The notes: generated by a model from the letters alone, not told the origin. A stretch of 11,842 nucleotides of DNA from an uncultured bacterium (GCA_905214955.1 CAJMON010000083.1:1-11842); one strand, 5' to 3'; shown: positions 1 through 8,225, counted from the first letter of the stretch. A program made the numbers and translations.

Positions 1-61
1 GTGAGGGTCTACATTATCTCGATGTGAGTATATTTAATCACATTTTGAGTGGCAGAGGAGT

Positions 62-817
62 ATGTATCATCTGATCATCGCAGACGATGAAGAAAAAATA
101 TGCGAGGGAATTGCCAGGCTGTTTCCCTGGGAGCAGATCGGATTTCAGGTGGAGGCGGAGATGCACAGCGGACAGGAGATACTGGATTTTTTGAAGAAAA
201 AGGAAACGCGAGTGGACGTGATCCTGTGTGATATCCAGATGCCGGGCATTGACGGGCTGGAGGTGTGCCGCCAGGCATCCAGGCTTTCCAATGCCAGAAT
301 TGTGCTGTTCAGCAGCCATCAGAATTATGAATATTTTCGGAAGGCCATTCAGTACCACGCAGTGGATTACCTGCTAAAACCTATTGGATACGAAGATCTG
401 GTGGCCTGCTTTGGAAAGATCCGGGAAGAACTTGATCGGGAATGCGGCGTGGAGCAGGAGAGCAGCAGGGCCAGCCAGAGCCATTATGACCGGATGGTGG
501 AACAGGTGACGGACTATATTCATGAAAATTACAGGGATGCCTCCTTAGAAAAGGCGGCGGTGCTGGTTGGACTTTCCCAAAGCCATCTCTCCCGGACCTT
601 TAAAGAAAAAAGCGGAACCGGATTTGCAGAGCTTCTGGTGCAGGTGCGCATGGAAAAGGCTAGCGAAATGCTGTCGGATGTGCGGTGCAAGAGTTACGAA
701 GTGGCCTATGAAGTAGGGTATGACAATCCAAAAAACTTTTCCAGGGCATTTAAAACCTATTACGGAAAAAGTCCTTCCGAGTACCGGAAAGAAAAAATGG
801 GAGGACTGGAAGCATGA
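62..817 (+). CDS. AraC-family two-component response regulator (YesN-like)
   Basis: Cytoplasmic DNA-binding response regulator of 251 aa, the partner of the kinase that follows. Residues 1-120 form a receiver domain: acidic pair D8/D9, phosphoacceptor D57 in LCDIQMPG, switch S84/S85 and K106 in YLLKP. Residues about 140-248 form an AraC-type double helix-turn-helix ending in the typical FSRAFKTYYGKSPSEYR. The start is fixed by the canonical N-terminus MYHLIIADDE. The AGGAG at 56-60 lies only one base before the ATG (GAGG at 55-58 gives three), so initiation may be weak or coupled to an upstream gene. The stop overlaps the kinase start. This family usually activates an adjacent sugar transporter operon, which here begins at 2725. 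Domain calls are seen in sequence; the target is inferred from context. Confidence 0.95.
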   Translation: MYHLIIADDEEKICEGIARLFPWEQIGFQVEAEMHSGQEILDFLKKKETRVDVILCDIQMPGIDGLEVCRQASRLSNARIVLFSSHQNYEYFRKAIQYHAVDYLLKPIGYEDLVACFGKIREELDRECGVEQESSRASQSHYDRMVEQVTDYIHENYRDASLEKAAVLVGLSQSHLSRTFKEKSGTGFAELLVQVRMEKASEMLSDVRCKSYEVAYEVGYDNPKNFSRAFKTYYGKSPSEYRKEKMGGLEA

Positions 818-2568
818 CCATGATGCGCCGCTTTTTCATCAAACGAACCTGCCAGTATGTTCTCTATATGCTGATTCCCCTGGTGTGCGCCTGCCTGTTT
901 TTCTGTACGATTTATGCCAGGCAGGAGATAAGGGCACTGAATAAGCAGGGAGAAAATTCCCTGGAAGCCCTGTACAGTCAGCTGGATCTGGTAGTGGACA
1001 GCATCATGGAGCAGGAAAACGGTGTGGCAAACAACGCCCACATGACAGTGGCACTGAAAAAAATCCTTTCCAATGACGACTACATTTCTTACAGCGATGC
1101 GGTTTCCATCCGCAGTATCAACCTGTTTCTGGACAGCCTGGTTCAGGCCTATGAGTATCTTTCTTCTATTTATCTGTATTTTGACGGATACGGATCTTAT
1201 TTTTTCTCCGGAAAAAATGTAAAAAACATCACGGAAGCAGATGAAAACTGGCTGTCCATTTACAAAGGCATGGAAGAAGGGACGGACGGCGCGGCCAGAC
1301 TGCGGGAATGGACGGAGGATAAGGGCGGCGAAGTGCTTTCCGTATACCGGAAACTGCTGATTCAGGACGGCGTCATTGTGGTGAATCTGGATCTTGGCAT
1401 TCTCCAGGACAACCTGGATAAAATGTCCGGAAACGATTTGGAAAATCTGTACCTGTTTGACCAGGCAGGAAATCTTCTTACGGCAGATGCGGCAGGACGG
1501 GTGGAGAGCCATACTCCGGCCCAGATGCAGAAGCTCCTGGAAGGAGCAGATCTAAGCAGAAAAGGTGGATGGCAGAAGATAGGGAACCAGTATTACCTTC
1601 TTCAGACAAAATCTTATCAAGCCTACCAGGTGTATCTGGTGTCCCTGATTCCGCTGTCAGCGGTATTTTCCCAGATGTCCAGCGTGATTCTGGCATTTGC
1701 CATTTTCTTCCTGCTGGACTGTGCTGTGGCGGTGTGGCTGTCCTATGTGACTACCAGGCGGAATTTTGGCCAGATCGAATATACTCTGGGATTGTTTGAA
1801 CAGGCAGATAAAGGGATTTTTCCGGAAAAAGAAGCCGCGAGTCCGAGAGATGAGTACGGGGTGATCTTAAACAACATTTTACATATGTTTTTAAACACCT
1901 CGTATCTGAACGCCCAGCTGGCGAAAAAGCAGTATCAGCAGCAGGTGACAGAGCTTCTGGCACTCCAGTACCAGATCAATCCTCATTTTTTGTTCAACAC
2001 TCTGCAGACTGTGAATCTGGAGGTGCTGAAGCTGTCCGGGGATACCGGGCGGGTGACAAGAATTCTCAAAGACCTGTCAGAACTTCTGAAGTATTCCCTG
2101 TCAGACCCGGTGAGGACGGTAACGGTTCAGGAAGAGCTTCATTATCTGAAAGAATATGTGGAAATCCAGCAGTACCGGTTGGGAGAACGGTTTCTGGTTT
2201 ATTACGAAGTGGATGAAGACTGCATGGAAGCCAGAGTCACCAGGCTTTTGCTGCAGCCTCTTCTGGAGAACAGCATTCTCCATGGCATCCGTACCAGCCC
2301 AAGAAAAGGCTACATCAAGCTGAAAATCTTCCGAAGGGACAGCTGGATGCGCTTTTTTGTCGTTGACAATGGAGTGGGGATGAGCAAAGAAGAGATGGAT
2401 GCTCTGCGGGAGCGGATTCTGGATGAAGGAAGCCAGAACATCGGTCTGACTAATGTGAATCGGCGTCTGATTCTGCGCTATGGAGCAGAAAGCAGCTTAA
2501 AGATCGCAGCAAAAGAGGAATGGGGTGCCTGCCTAAGCTTCCAAATCCCGGAAGAAAAATTGGACTAG
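814..2568 (+). CDS. YesM-type sensor histidine kinase
   Basis: Membrane sensor kinase of 584 aa. One membrane segment lies at about residues 13-34 and a second at about 290-311. Between them is an extracellular region of some 250 residues that probably senses the sugar or a sugar-bound binding protein. After a HAMP-like linker comes the LytS/YesM-type His_kinase domain with QYQINPHFLFN, phosphoacceptor H391. An HATPase_c domain follows, with N486 in the N-box (LLENSILHG), D518 in DNGVGM and a second glycine box, NIGLTNVNRR. The ATG at 814 overlaps the regulator stop (ATGA), with GGGAGG at 799-804 as ribosome binding site. In-frame ATGs at 820 and 823 are possible alternative starts. Length and architecture are normal for the family. 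The ligand is unknown; the neighbours suggest a pentose-containing oligosaccharide. Confidence 0.95.
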   Translation: MTMMRRFFIKRTCQYVLYMLIPLVCACLFFCTIYARQEIRALNKQGENSLEALYSQLDLVVDSIMEQENGVANNAHMTVALKKILSNDDYISYSDAVSIRSINLFLDSLVQAYEYLSSIYLYFDGYGSYFFSGKNVKNITEADENWLSIYKGMEEGTDGAARLREWTEDKGGEVLSVYRKLLIQDGVIVVNLDLGILQDNLDKMSGNDLENLYLFDQAGNLLTADAAGRVESHTPAQMQKLLEGADLSRKGGWQKIGNQYYLLQTKSYQAYQVYLVSLIPLSAVFSQMSSVILAFAIFFLLDCAVAVWLSYVTTRRNFGQIEYTLGLFEQADKGIFPEKEAASPRDEYGVILNNILHMFLNTSYLNAQLAKKQYQQQVTELLALQYQINPHFLFNTLQTVNLEVLKLSGDTGRVTRILKDLSELLKYSLSDPVRTVTVQEELHYLKEYVEIQQYRLGERFLVYYEVDEDCMEARVTRLLLQPLLENSILHGIRTSPRKGYIKLKIFRRDSWMRFFVVDNGVGMSKEEMDALRERILDEGSQNIGLTNVNRRLILRYGAESSLKIAAKEEWGACLSFQIPEEKLD

Positions 2569-2650
2569 CCCCAGTTTTTGCTGAAAACGACAACAAAAAA
2601 TGATACCATTGCAAAAACAAGTAGACAAAAAAAGGGGATAAATCGCAACG

Positions 2651-2677
2651 CCGGTTCCTTACCAGGGAACCGGTTTT
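2651..2677 (+). terminator. Hairpin with short U-tract between kinase and binding-protein genes
   Basis: CCGGTTCC at 2651-2658 pairs perfectly with GGAACCGG at 2666-2673 across a 7-base loop and is followed by TTTTA. It probably ends kinase transcription or trims readthrough into the transporter. Because it lies only about 50 bp before the binding-protein start, the same inverted repeat could instead be an operator. Confidence 0.55.
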
Positions 2678-2687
2678 ATGTTACACT
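2659..2687 (+). promoter_or_regulatory. Weak candidate promoter for the solute-binding protein
   Basis: TTACCA (2659-2664), 17 bases, then TACACT (2682-2687), each 4/6 to consensus, would place a start near 2694. The weak match would fit a promoter needing the AraC-type regulator. The -35 falls inside the hairpin described for 2651-2677. The call is speculative. Confidence 0.25.
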
Positions 2688-2724
2688 ATCTTTAACAAGA
2701 AAAAGATCAAGGAGGATCAAAGTT

Positions 2725-4053
2725 ATGAGAAAAACTACCAGAAGTATTCTGGCAGCCATGACCGCTGCAGCAGTTGCCGCAGGCAGTATGAGCATGGCAT
2801 TTGCTTCAGAAGCAGAGAGCACCTGGGAAAAGAAAGAGTATACAGGTGAGGATGCTACCTTACGTTTCAGCTGGTGGGGCGGAGATGAGAGACTGGCAGC
2901 TACCCTGGCAGTGATCGATGCCTTTGAAGCAGATTACCCCAACATCAAGATCGAAGCAGAGTATGGAAGCAGCGATGGCTATCACGACAAATTGGCTACC
3001 CAGCTGGCAAGCGGTACCGCACCGGACCTGATCCAGATCGACCCGGAGACTATGCCGACTTATGTAGCTACCAATCCGGATTATTTCGTAAGCTACGATG
3101 AGAACGGATTTGACTTCTCCAATTACGAAGATGCATTCTTAAGAACCCAGATCAACGGTTATTATGACGGACAGCAGCTGGGTATCCCCACAGGTATTGC
3201 AGGACCGGCTATGCTGGTAAACAAAGACCTGGCAGACGCCATCGGAATTGATTTTACTTCTGATTACAGCTGGGACGACCTTATTGAGTGGGGCAAAAAA
3301 GTCCGCGAATACGACAGCGAGATGTATCTGATGTGTGCAAACAAATCCTACATCACCACTTTCGTATTCTACAATTATGCAAAACAGCTTACCGGAAAAA
3401 CCCTGTTTGACGTAGAAAATGGCACTCTGAACATCACGGCAGAAGAGATGGAACAGTGCTTTGACTATGTACAGGCTCTGTACGACAACGAAGTGGTTGC
3501 TCCGTCTTCCTACAGCGCAGCTTATGACGGCGACAACCTGCAGTCCGATCCCAACTGGATCAACGGCAAATATGTCTGCTCTTTCGCACATGTATCTACC
3601 ATGAACGTTATGATGGCAGCCAATGAAAATGCTACCTGGATTGCAGGACAGCTTCCGATGATGGCAGATGCCAAAGATCCGGGCTGGACAGCAAACTGCC
3701 CGCAGATCATTGCCGTATCATCTACCTGCACCAATGTAGACGCAGCAATGGTATTTGCAGATTACCTGTTCAACAATCCGGACTCCATGTCCACTCTGGC
3801 CTGCACACGTTCCGTACCGGCTACCGAGAAAGCAAGAGAGATCTGTAAAGAAGACGGAACTCTGGATCCGGTTATGATGGAAGCAGCAAACATCTGCTCT
3901 TCTTACGGCGGATTAACTCCAGACCGTTACGCTTCTTCTCAGGAAGGCAAGGCGATCGTTACAGATGCAGTTGAGACTGTAGGCTATGGAGCAAGCACTC
4001 CGGCCGATGCAGCAGCAGAAGTGATCCCGCAGCTTGAGGCTCTGATTCAGTAA
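2725..4053 (+). CDS. Extracellular sugar-binding protein of ABC transporter (family 1)
   Basis: Secreted substrate-binding protein of 442 aa feeding the two permeases downstream. The start at 2725 has GGAGG at 2711-2715, nine bases upstream; the frame stays open back to 2578, but that part is not protein-like. Residues 1-27 are a signal peptide (basic MRKTTR, hydrophobic alanine-rich core, cleavage after AFA at 27). The mature protein has the family 1 pattern: ATLRFSWWGGDER, then DKLATQLASGTAPDLIQID. Most Gram-positive binding proteins carry a lipobox cysteine at the end of the signal peptide, and none is present here. The large family binds oligosaccharides; the GH43 gene suggests xylo- or arabino-oligosaccharides, which is inference. 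A strong hairpin follows the gene and would raise its transcript above that of the permeases. Confidence 0.93.
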   Translation: MRKTTRSILAAMTAAAVAAGSMSMAFASEAESTWEKKEYTGEDATLRFSWWGGDERLAATLAVIDAFEADYPNIKIEAEYGSSDGYHDKLATQLASGTAPDLIQIDPETMPTYVATNPDYFVSYDENGFDFSNYEDAFLRTQINGYYDGQQLGIPTGIAGPAMLVNKDLADAIGIDFTSDYSWDDLIEWGKKVREYDSEMYLMCANKSYITTFVFYNYAKQLTGKTLFDVENGTLNITAEEMEQCFDYVQALYDNEVVAPSSYSAAYDGDNLQSDPNWINGKYVCSFAHVSTMNVMMAANENATWIAGQLPMMADAKDPGWTANCPQIIAVSSTCTNVDAAMVFADYLFNNPDSMSTLACTRSVPATEKAREICKEDGTLDPVMMEAANICSSYGGLTPDRYASSQEGKAIVTDAVETVGYGASTPADAAAEVIPQLEALIQ

Positions 4054-4059
4054 AAACCG

Positions 4060-4098
4060 ATGGCTGCCGCAGCACAACATGGTGCGGCAGCCATTTTT
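4060..4098 (+). terminator. Strong intra-operon terminator after binding-protein gene
   Basis: ATGGCTGCCGCA (4060-4071) pairs perfectly with TGCGGCAGCCAT (4083-4094), a 12-bp GC-rich stem with an 11-base loop followed by five T. It starts seven bases after the stop codon. I see no convincing promoter between it and the permease gene, so partial readthrough probably sets a high binding-protein to permease ratio. Confidence 0.85.
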
Positions 4099-4168
4099 GC
4101 GTCTGAAATGCATGAAAAAACATAGCAAAAGCACTCTTGCATGCGTCGAAAGAGAAAGGAGATTTTGT

Positions 4169-5077
4169 ATGAAAGGAAAGAAAAAAGTCCGCGCTTACAA
4201 AAAGAGGGACTATCAGGCATTTATTTACCTGGCACCATGGCTCATTGGACTCATTGTTCTGCAGATGTATCCATTTTTAAGTTCTCTGTATTATTCCTTT
4301 ACCGATTATCAGATTACATCCAAACCAGTATGGGCAGGCCTGAAGAACTACATCACCCTGTTTACCGGAGACAAAGAATTTATCACCGCATTCTGGGTAA
4401 CTATCCGCTTTACCATTATGACTGTTCCCGGAAAGCTGCTGCTGGCACTGGCCGTTGCTGTTTTCCTGAACCGGAATATCAAAGGAATCAACATGATCCG
4501 TACCCTGTATTACATTCCGTCCCTGTTTGGAGGAAGTATTGCAGTGGCCATGCTGTGGAAAGTTATGTTCATGGACAATGGTATCATCAATTCCCTGTTA
4601 GGTCTTCTGGGCATCTCCGGAATCAGCTGGCTGGGCGATCCAAAAGTAGCATTAAAGACCATCTGTATGCTGGAAATCTGGCAGTTTGGTTCTTCCATGG
4701 TTATGTTCCTGGCAGCCTTAAAACAGGTACCCAAGGAACTATATGAGGCAGCTTCCATCGACGGAGCAGGAAAAGTCAGAAGCTTTTTCAGCATCACCGT
4801 ACCTCAGATCACTCCCATCATTTTCTTCAACATGATCATGCAGACCATCAATGCACTGCAGACTTATACTTCTGCATCCGTTATCACCGGCGGCGGCCCG
4901 TTAAAGGCAACCTACGTCATGGGCCTGAAGCTGTACAAAGAAGGATTCTCTTACTTCAAGATGGGTTATGCAAGTGCCATTTCCTGGGTAATGTTTACCG
5001 TCATTCTGGTGGTTACCCTGCTGTTATTTAAGTCCTCGTCTTCCTGGGTATATTATGAAGACGGCGGAGATTTCTAA
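4169..5077 (+). CDS. Sugar ABC transporter permease, MalF/UgpA type
   Basis: Integral membrane permease of 302 aa that forms the import channel with the next gene. The start at 4169 (MKGKKKVRAYKKRDY) is chosen because AAAGGAG at 4155-4161 lies seven bases upstream; the frame extends back to 4079 but across the terminator. About six membrane segments are visible, the first at residues 18-40 (FIYLAPWLIGLIVLQMYP, typical of this subfamily). The EAA loop that docks the ATPase is at 193-212 (EAASIDGAGKVRSFFSITVP). The C-terminus is short and polar. The lack of an ATPase gene nearby is common in Firmicute sugar transporters, which often share one MsiK-type ATPase. Confidence 0.95.
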   Translation: MKGKKKVRAYKKRDYQAFIYLAPWLIGLIVLQMYPFLSSLYYSFTDYQITSKPVWAGLKNYITLFTGDKEFITAFWVTIRFTIMTVPGKLLLALAVAVFLNRNIKGINMIRTLYYIPSLFGGSIAVAMLWKVMFMDNGIINSLLGLLGISGISWLGDPKVALKTICMLEIWQFGSSMVMFLAALKQVPKELYEAASIDGAGKVRSFFSITVPQITPIIFFNMIMQTINALQTYTSASVITGGGPLKATYVMGLKLYKEGFSYFKMGYASAISWVMFTVILVVTLLLFKSSSSWVYYEDGGDF

Positions 5078-5092
5078 AAGGAGGTTCGGATC

Positions 5093-5938
5093 ATGACGAA
5101 ACAACAGAAAAAAAAGGTCAATATGGTCTTTACATATTTGATCATTTTCATCATCGGATTTGCAATGCTTTATCCCATTATCTGGATGTTTTTTGCAACC
5201 TTTAAGACAAACGAAGAAATTTTCGGACACACCGCACTGCTTCCGTCTTCTTTCAGCCTGAAAAACTACATTGACGGCTGGAACGGAACCGTGATTCCCT
5301 ATACCAAATATTTCCTGAATACCGCACTTCTGGTATTCCCCACAACAATTTTCACCCTGATTTCCTGCTCACTGGCTGCCTATGCCTTTGCAAGATTCCG
5401 CTTTCCGGGAAAGAAGCTCCTGTTTGCTGTGCTGATTGCAACTTTGATGCTGCCAAACTCTGTTATCATCATCCCGCGTTATACCCTGTTTAACAAGTTC
5501 CACTGGCTGGATTCTTATCTGCCGTTTTACATGCCGGCAATCTTTGCCTGCTACCCGTTCTTTATTTACCAGCTGATTCAGTTCATGAGAGGCCTTCCCA
5601 AAGACCTGGATGAATCTGCTTACATTGACGGGTGCGGAACCTTCCGTGTATTCTATCAGATCCTGCTTCCGCTGATGAAGCCTGCGCTGTTTTCTGCAGC
5701 ACTGTTCCAGTTCATGTGGACCTACAACGATTACTTTAACTCCTTAATTTATATCAACTCTGTAAAGAAATTTACAGTTTCGCTGGCATTAAGACTTTCC
5801 CTGGATGCCGAATCTGTGGTAGTATGGGGAAAGGTGCTGGCAATGGCATTTGTGGCGGTGCTTCCGCTGATCGTGCTGTTCTTCGCAGCGCAGAAGTATT
5901 TCGTGGAAGGAATTGCCACCAGTGGCATGAAAGGCTGA
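5093..5938 (+). CDS. Sugar ABC transporter permease, MalG/UgpE type
   Basis: Second membrane permease, 281 aa, partner of the preceding one. AAGGAGG at 5078-5084 overlaps and follows the previous stop codon and sits eight bases before the ATG, so the two genes are probably co-translated. The first membrane segment is at about residues 12-34. The EAA loop lies at about 174-194 (ESAYIDGCGTFRVFYQILLP). The protein ends with KYFVEGIATSGMKG, the classic C-terminal signature of MalG-type carbohydrate permeases (KYFVxGxTxGAVKG-like). Length is normal and no defects are seen. Confidence 0.95.
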   Translation: MTKQQKKKVNMVFTYLIIFIIGFAMLYPIIWMFFATFKTNEEIFGHTALLPSSFSLKNYIDGWNGTVIPYTKYFLNTALLVFPTTIFTLISCSLAAYAFARFRFPGKKLLFAVLIATLMLPNSVIIIPRYTLFNKFHWLDSYLPFYMPAIFACYPFFIYQLIQFMRGLPKDLDESAYIDGCGTFRVFYQILLPLMKPALFSAALFQFMWTYNDYFNSLIYINSVKKFTVSLALRLSLDAESVVVWGKVLAMAFVAVLPLIVLFFAAQKYFVEGIATSGMKG

Positions 5939-6004
5939 TAGGGCAAAGGACCAGTGTCAGAAAAAGGCGGAAAACTGCCGGAAATTACAGGGGGAAATCA
6001 CAGA

Positions 6005-8020
6005 ATGCAGTTTGCATGGAAGGATCTGCGTGTGGAAATGACCGCAGAATATCAGAAACAGGATATCTGGAAACAGATTCCGAAGACAGCGTTTACAGAA
6101 GAGGGTTTTCAGTTTGAAACGGAAGACGGTCGTTACTATGGCACCTGGAAACAGGAAAGGAAAGAGCGTAAAACAGGAAGCAAAGAGGAAAACGGCGCTT
6201 CCTGGAGATTCTCTATAGGATTTACGGTTTCTTATGAAACCCAGCTTCGTCTGCGGTTTTCCATGCCTGGTCAGGAAGGGTATTACCATGTGATTCCCTG
6301 CAACAATTTCGGTGACAACCACGCTTCTGAGGCAAAGCTGGGAGAATTTCCCCTGCTGACCACAGAGCACAAAGAGTGTACGTTCTGCTCTCCAAGATGG
6401 GAATACCGGGCGGACCGGGCAGCCGTTCCTCTTTCTGCACTGTGCTGCGAAAACGGGGCAGCAGGTGTTTTCATCCAGCCCTATGCGGATGATGCCGTGT
6501 GCAGCAATGATAGAGGCTATTTAAGGAACGGTATTTTTGCAGAACTGCCGGATGCGTTTGGGGTATCTTTAGGATATACCAATGATCCGGTGACAGTAAA
6601 AAACCGTTCTGTGCCGGAGCCTTCTCTTCGGGACACAGGAAAGAAAGCCATGGCAACGGGCGTTTTTTACCTGGAAAGTGCCGAAGAAAAAGGCAGCGGA
6701 CGCCAGGCACTGCACCAGATTGTGCGGAAAGTTTATGAAGAAGTGCATGTGCGTGCGTCCTATGAAAAAACATTCAAAGAAGCGTTTCAGGCAATGCTGG
6801 AAGCGTTCTGCTATGAAAATTTTGATCCGGAATCTGGGGAATATACCAATGAAAATTGCTGTCCGCCAAAGAGAAGCGTGTTAAAGCCCTGGCGGAAAGT
6901 GGTGGAAATCGGCTGGACCGGCGGCGCTATTTTGGCCTATCCTCTGGTGCTGGCAAGACACCTGCTGGGAGAATCTGCCAAGTCTCCTCTTGCGGCAGCC
7001 TGCTGCGGAGAAGATTATCTGGACCGGATCACCGGTTCCTGGAATGAAAAATCCGGTCTGTTTTATGATCTGATGGCACCAGCAGACGGAAGCGGCAGCC
7101 GGGTAAATGGCTGGTGGACGTACTACGGACTGGTGAAGGACTGCCATTCCGCTTACACAGTGGGAAGCGCCGTACATTATGTGTTAAAGACTGTGGATTA
7201 CCTGAAAAGGAATGGAAAGCCATGGAAACAGACCTGGGTGGACCGCTGCCAGGACGTGTTAAAGACAGTGACAGATCTGCAGAGGGAAGACGGAGCCTTT
7301 GGCTATACGTACTCCATGACAGAAAAGAAAGTGCTGGACTGGAGCGGTTTTGCAGGCTGCTGGTTTGCCCCGGCGCTGGTGTATCTTACCAGAATTACTG
7401 GTGAAGAGAGCTGGCTTGCACCGGCAAAGAAGGCTCTGCGTTATTATGAAACCTTTGTACGGGAGTTAAACTGCTACGGTTCTCCCATGGATACCTGGAA
7501 ATCCGTGGATCAGGAAGGAAACCTGGCTTTCATCCGGGGCTGCCGTCTGATGTACGAGCAGACCAAACAAGAGGAATTTCTGGAGTATTTCAAAGAAGGT
7601 GCAGAGTATGAATTCCTGTGGCGTTATGCATATCCCACCCGTCCGGAATTCAGGCCATTAAATACCGGATGGAATGCCTGCGGCGGCTCGGTGACGTCCA
7701 TTTCCAATCCCCACATTCATCCCATGGGCGTGCTGGTGGACACCGACCTATATTACCTGGCAGAAGTTACCGGAGATGCGTATTATCGGGAGCGGGCAGA
7801 GGATTCTTCAGCCTGGATGATGCAGACTCTGGAACTGTATCCGGAAAAGACCGGCTATGGCCGATACGGCATCCTGTCTGAAAGATGGTGCCCCAGCGAT
7901 GGCCTGACTACCGAGCGAAACAGCGACGGAGAAGGCTACAGTTCCTGGTACAGCTACAATCTGTGGGCAGCGGCCAATGTCATGGAGGCCGTGGGCGAGC
8001 GGTTCATGTACGAGGAGTAA
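6005..8020 (+). CDS. Putative cytoplasmic alpha/alpha-toroid glycosidase or lyase, family unassigned
   Basis: Large cytoplasmic protein, 671 aa from the ATG at 6005. I prefer this start because MQFAWKDLRVEM looks like a real N-terminus and AGGGGG lies ten bases upstream. A GTG at 5954 would add 17 residues but has a poorly spaced AAAGGA. Residues about 1-225 look beta-rich (SWRFSIGFTVSYETQLRLRFS). Residues about 235-671 are helical, with repeated Trp/Tyr/Gly-rich loops as in six-hairpin enzymes: EIGWTGG (301-307), REDGAFGY (427-434), SNPHIHPMG (567-575), ERWCPSDGL (626-634). There is no signal peptide or membrane segment. Position after the permeases and before a GH43 gene implies action on imported oligosaccharides. 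I cannot place it in a named family with confidence; GH88/105, GH127 and GH154 resemble it only in overall fold. It is unusually cysteine-rich. Confidence 0.8.
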   Translation: MQFAWKDLRVEMTAEYQKQDIWKQIPKTAFTEEGFQFETEDGRYYGTWKQERKERKTGSKEENGASWRFSIGFTVSYETQLRLRFSMPGQEGYYHVIPCNNFGDNHASEAKLGEFPLLTTEHKECTFCSPRWEYRADRAAVPLSALCCENGAAGVFIQPYADDAVCSNDRGYLRNGIFAELPDAFGVSLGYTNDPVTVKNRSVPEPSLRDTGKKAMATGVFYLESAEEKGSGRQALHQIVRKVYEEVHVRASYEKTFKEAFQAMLEAFCYENFDPESGEYTNENCCPPKRSVLKPWRKVVEIGWTGGAILAYPLVLARHLLGESAKSPLAAACCGEDYLDRITGSWNEKSGLFYDLMAPADGSGSRVNGWWTYYGLVKDCHSAYTVGSAVHYVLKTVDYLKRNGKPWKQTWVDRCQDVLKTVTDLQREDGAFGYTYSMTEKKVLDWSGFAGCWFAPALVYLTRITGEESWLAPAKKALRYYETFVRELNCYGSPMDTWKSVDQEGNLAFIRGCRLMYEQTKQEEFLEYFKEGAEYEFLWRYAYPTRPEFRPLNTGWNACGGSVTSISNPHIHPMGVLVDTDLYYLAEVTGDAYYRERAEDSSAWMMQTLELYPEKTGYGRYGILSERWCPSDGLTTERNSDGEGYSSWYSYNLWAAANVMEAVGERFMYEE

Positions 8021-8110
8021 CAGCCCAAAGATCTAATGCCCGCTTATGTGCAGGCACACGCGGTCATAGACGTTGGTTCACTGTAGTCGTAAGAATAGAG
8101 GATAAATCAT

Positions 8111-8141
8111 AAAAACGGTTCCTTATAAAGGGGCTGTTTTT
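8111..8141 (+). terminator. Strong terminator after the 671-aa gene
   Basis: AAAAACGGTTCCTT (8111-8124) pairs with AAGGGGCTGTTTTT (8128-8141) over 14 positions, including three G-U pairs, with a three-base loop. The A-run and T-run flanks give it U-tracts on both strands. It separates the GH43 gene from the upstream operon. The stretch 8021-8110 before it holds no gene that I can see. Confidence 0.8.
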
Positions 8142-8142
8142 A

Positions 8143-8151
8143 TGCTATGAT
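8143..8151 (+). promoter_or_regulatory. Candidate extended -10 promoter for the GH43 gene
   Basis: TGCTATGAT gives an extended -10 (TGn followed by TATGAT at 8146-8151) immediately after the strong terminator. No good -35 is visible, as expected for extended -10 promoters. Transcription would begin near 8158, giving a leader of roughly 68 bases before the GTG start. Confidence 0.4.
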
Positions 8152-8154
8152 GAT

Positions 8155-8193
8155 GCCAGTACGAAGTACGGAACAATCCGTAAGGCGTTTTTT
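8155..8193 (+). terminator. Terminator-like hairpin in the GH43 leader, possible attenuator
   Basis: TACGGA (8167-8172), loop ACAA, TCCGTA (8177-8182), with outer GCC (8155-8157) able to pair with GGC (8184-8186), then six T at 8188-8193. A competing hairpin, GTAC-GAA-GTAC (8159-8169), shares bases with the first arm, so two exclusive folds are possible. It lies after the candidate promoter and before the ribosome binding site. It may also simply be a second tandem terminator. Confidence 0.45.
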
Positions 8194-8225
8194 GACTTCA
8201 ACATCATGTAAAGGAGGGTTTTACT

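Noticed and set aside
3..74. Frame 3 at the window start is open and ends with TGA at 72-74, overlapping the regulator start; it could be the tail of an upstream gene
   Set aside because: Only 23 codons are visible and frame 1 could equally end at 25-27. Nothing recognisable, so no gene is called, although it would explain the tight ribosome binding site of the regulator.
760..1512. Long minus-strand frame opposite the kinase gene (250 codons)
   Set aside because: Shadow of the kinase coding frame; composition is Cys/His/Phe-rich and has no ribosome binding site or domain.
2578..2724. Upstream extension of the binding-protein frame by 49 codons
   Set aside because: It runs through a hairpin and reads as a lysine/arginine-rich non-protein. 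The strong GGAGG and a proper signal peptide place the start at 2725.
4125..4140. Imperfect palindrome GCAAAAG-CA-CTCTTGC before the first permease
   Set aside because: One mismatch and no promoter beside it; no basis for calling an operator.
4079..4168. Upstream extension of the first permease frame by 30 codons
   Set aside because: It begins inside the terminator stem-loop; the real ribosome binding site is at 4155-4161 and the first membrane segment fits the start at 4169.
8047..8058. TGTGC-AG-GCACA inverted repeat after the 671-aa gene
   Set aside because: Five-base arms, no nearby promoter; too likely by chance.
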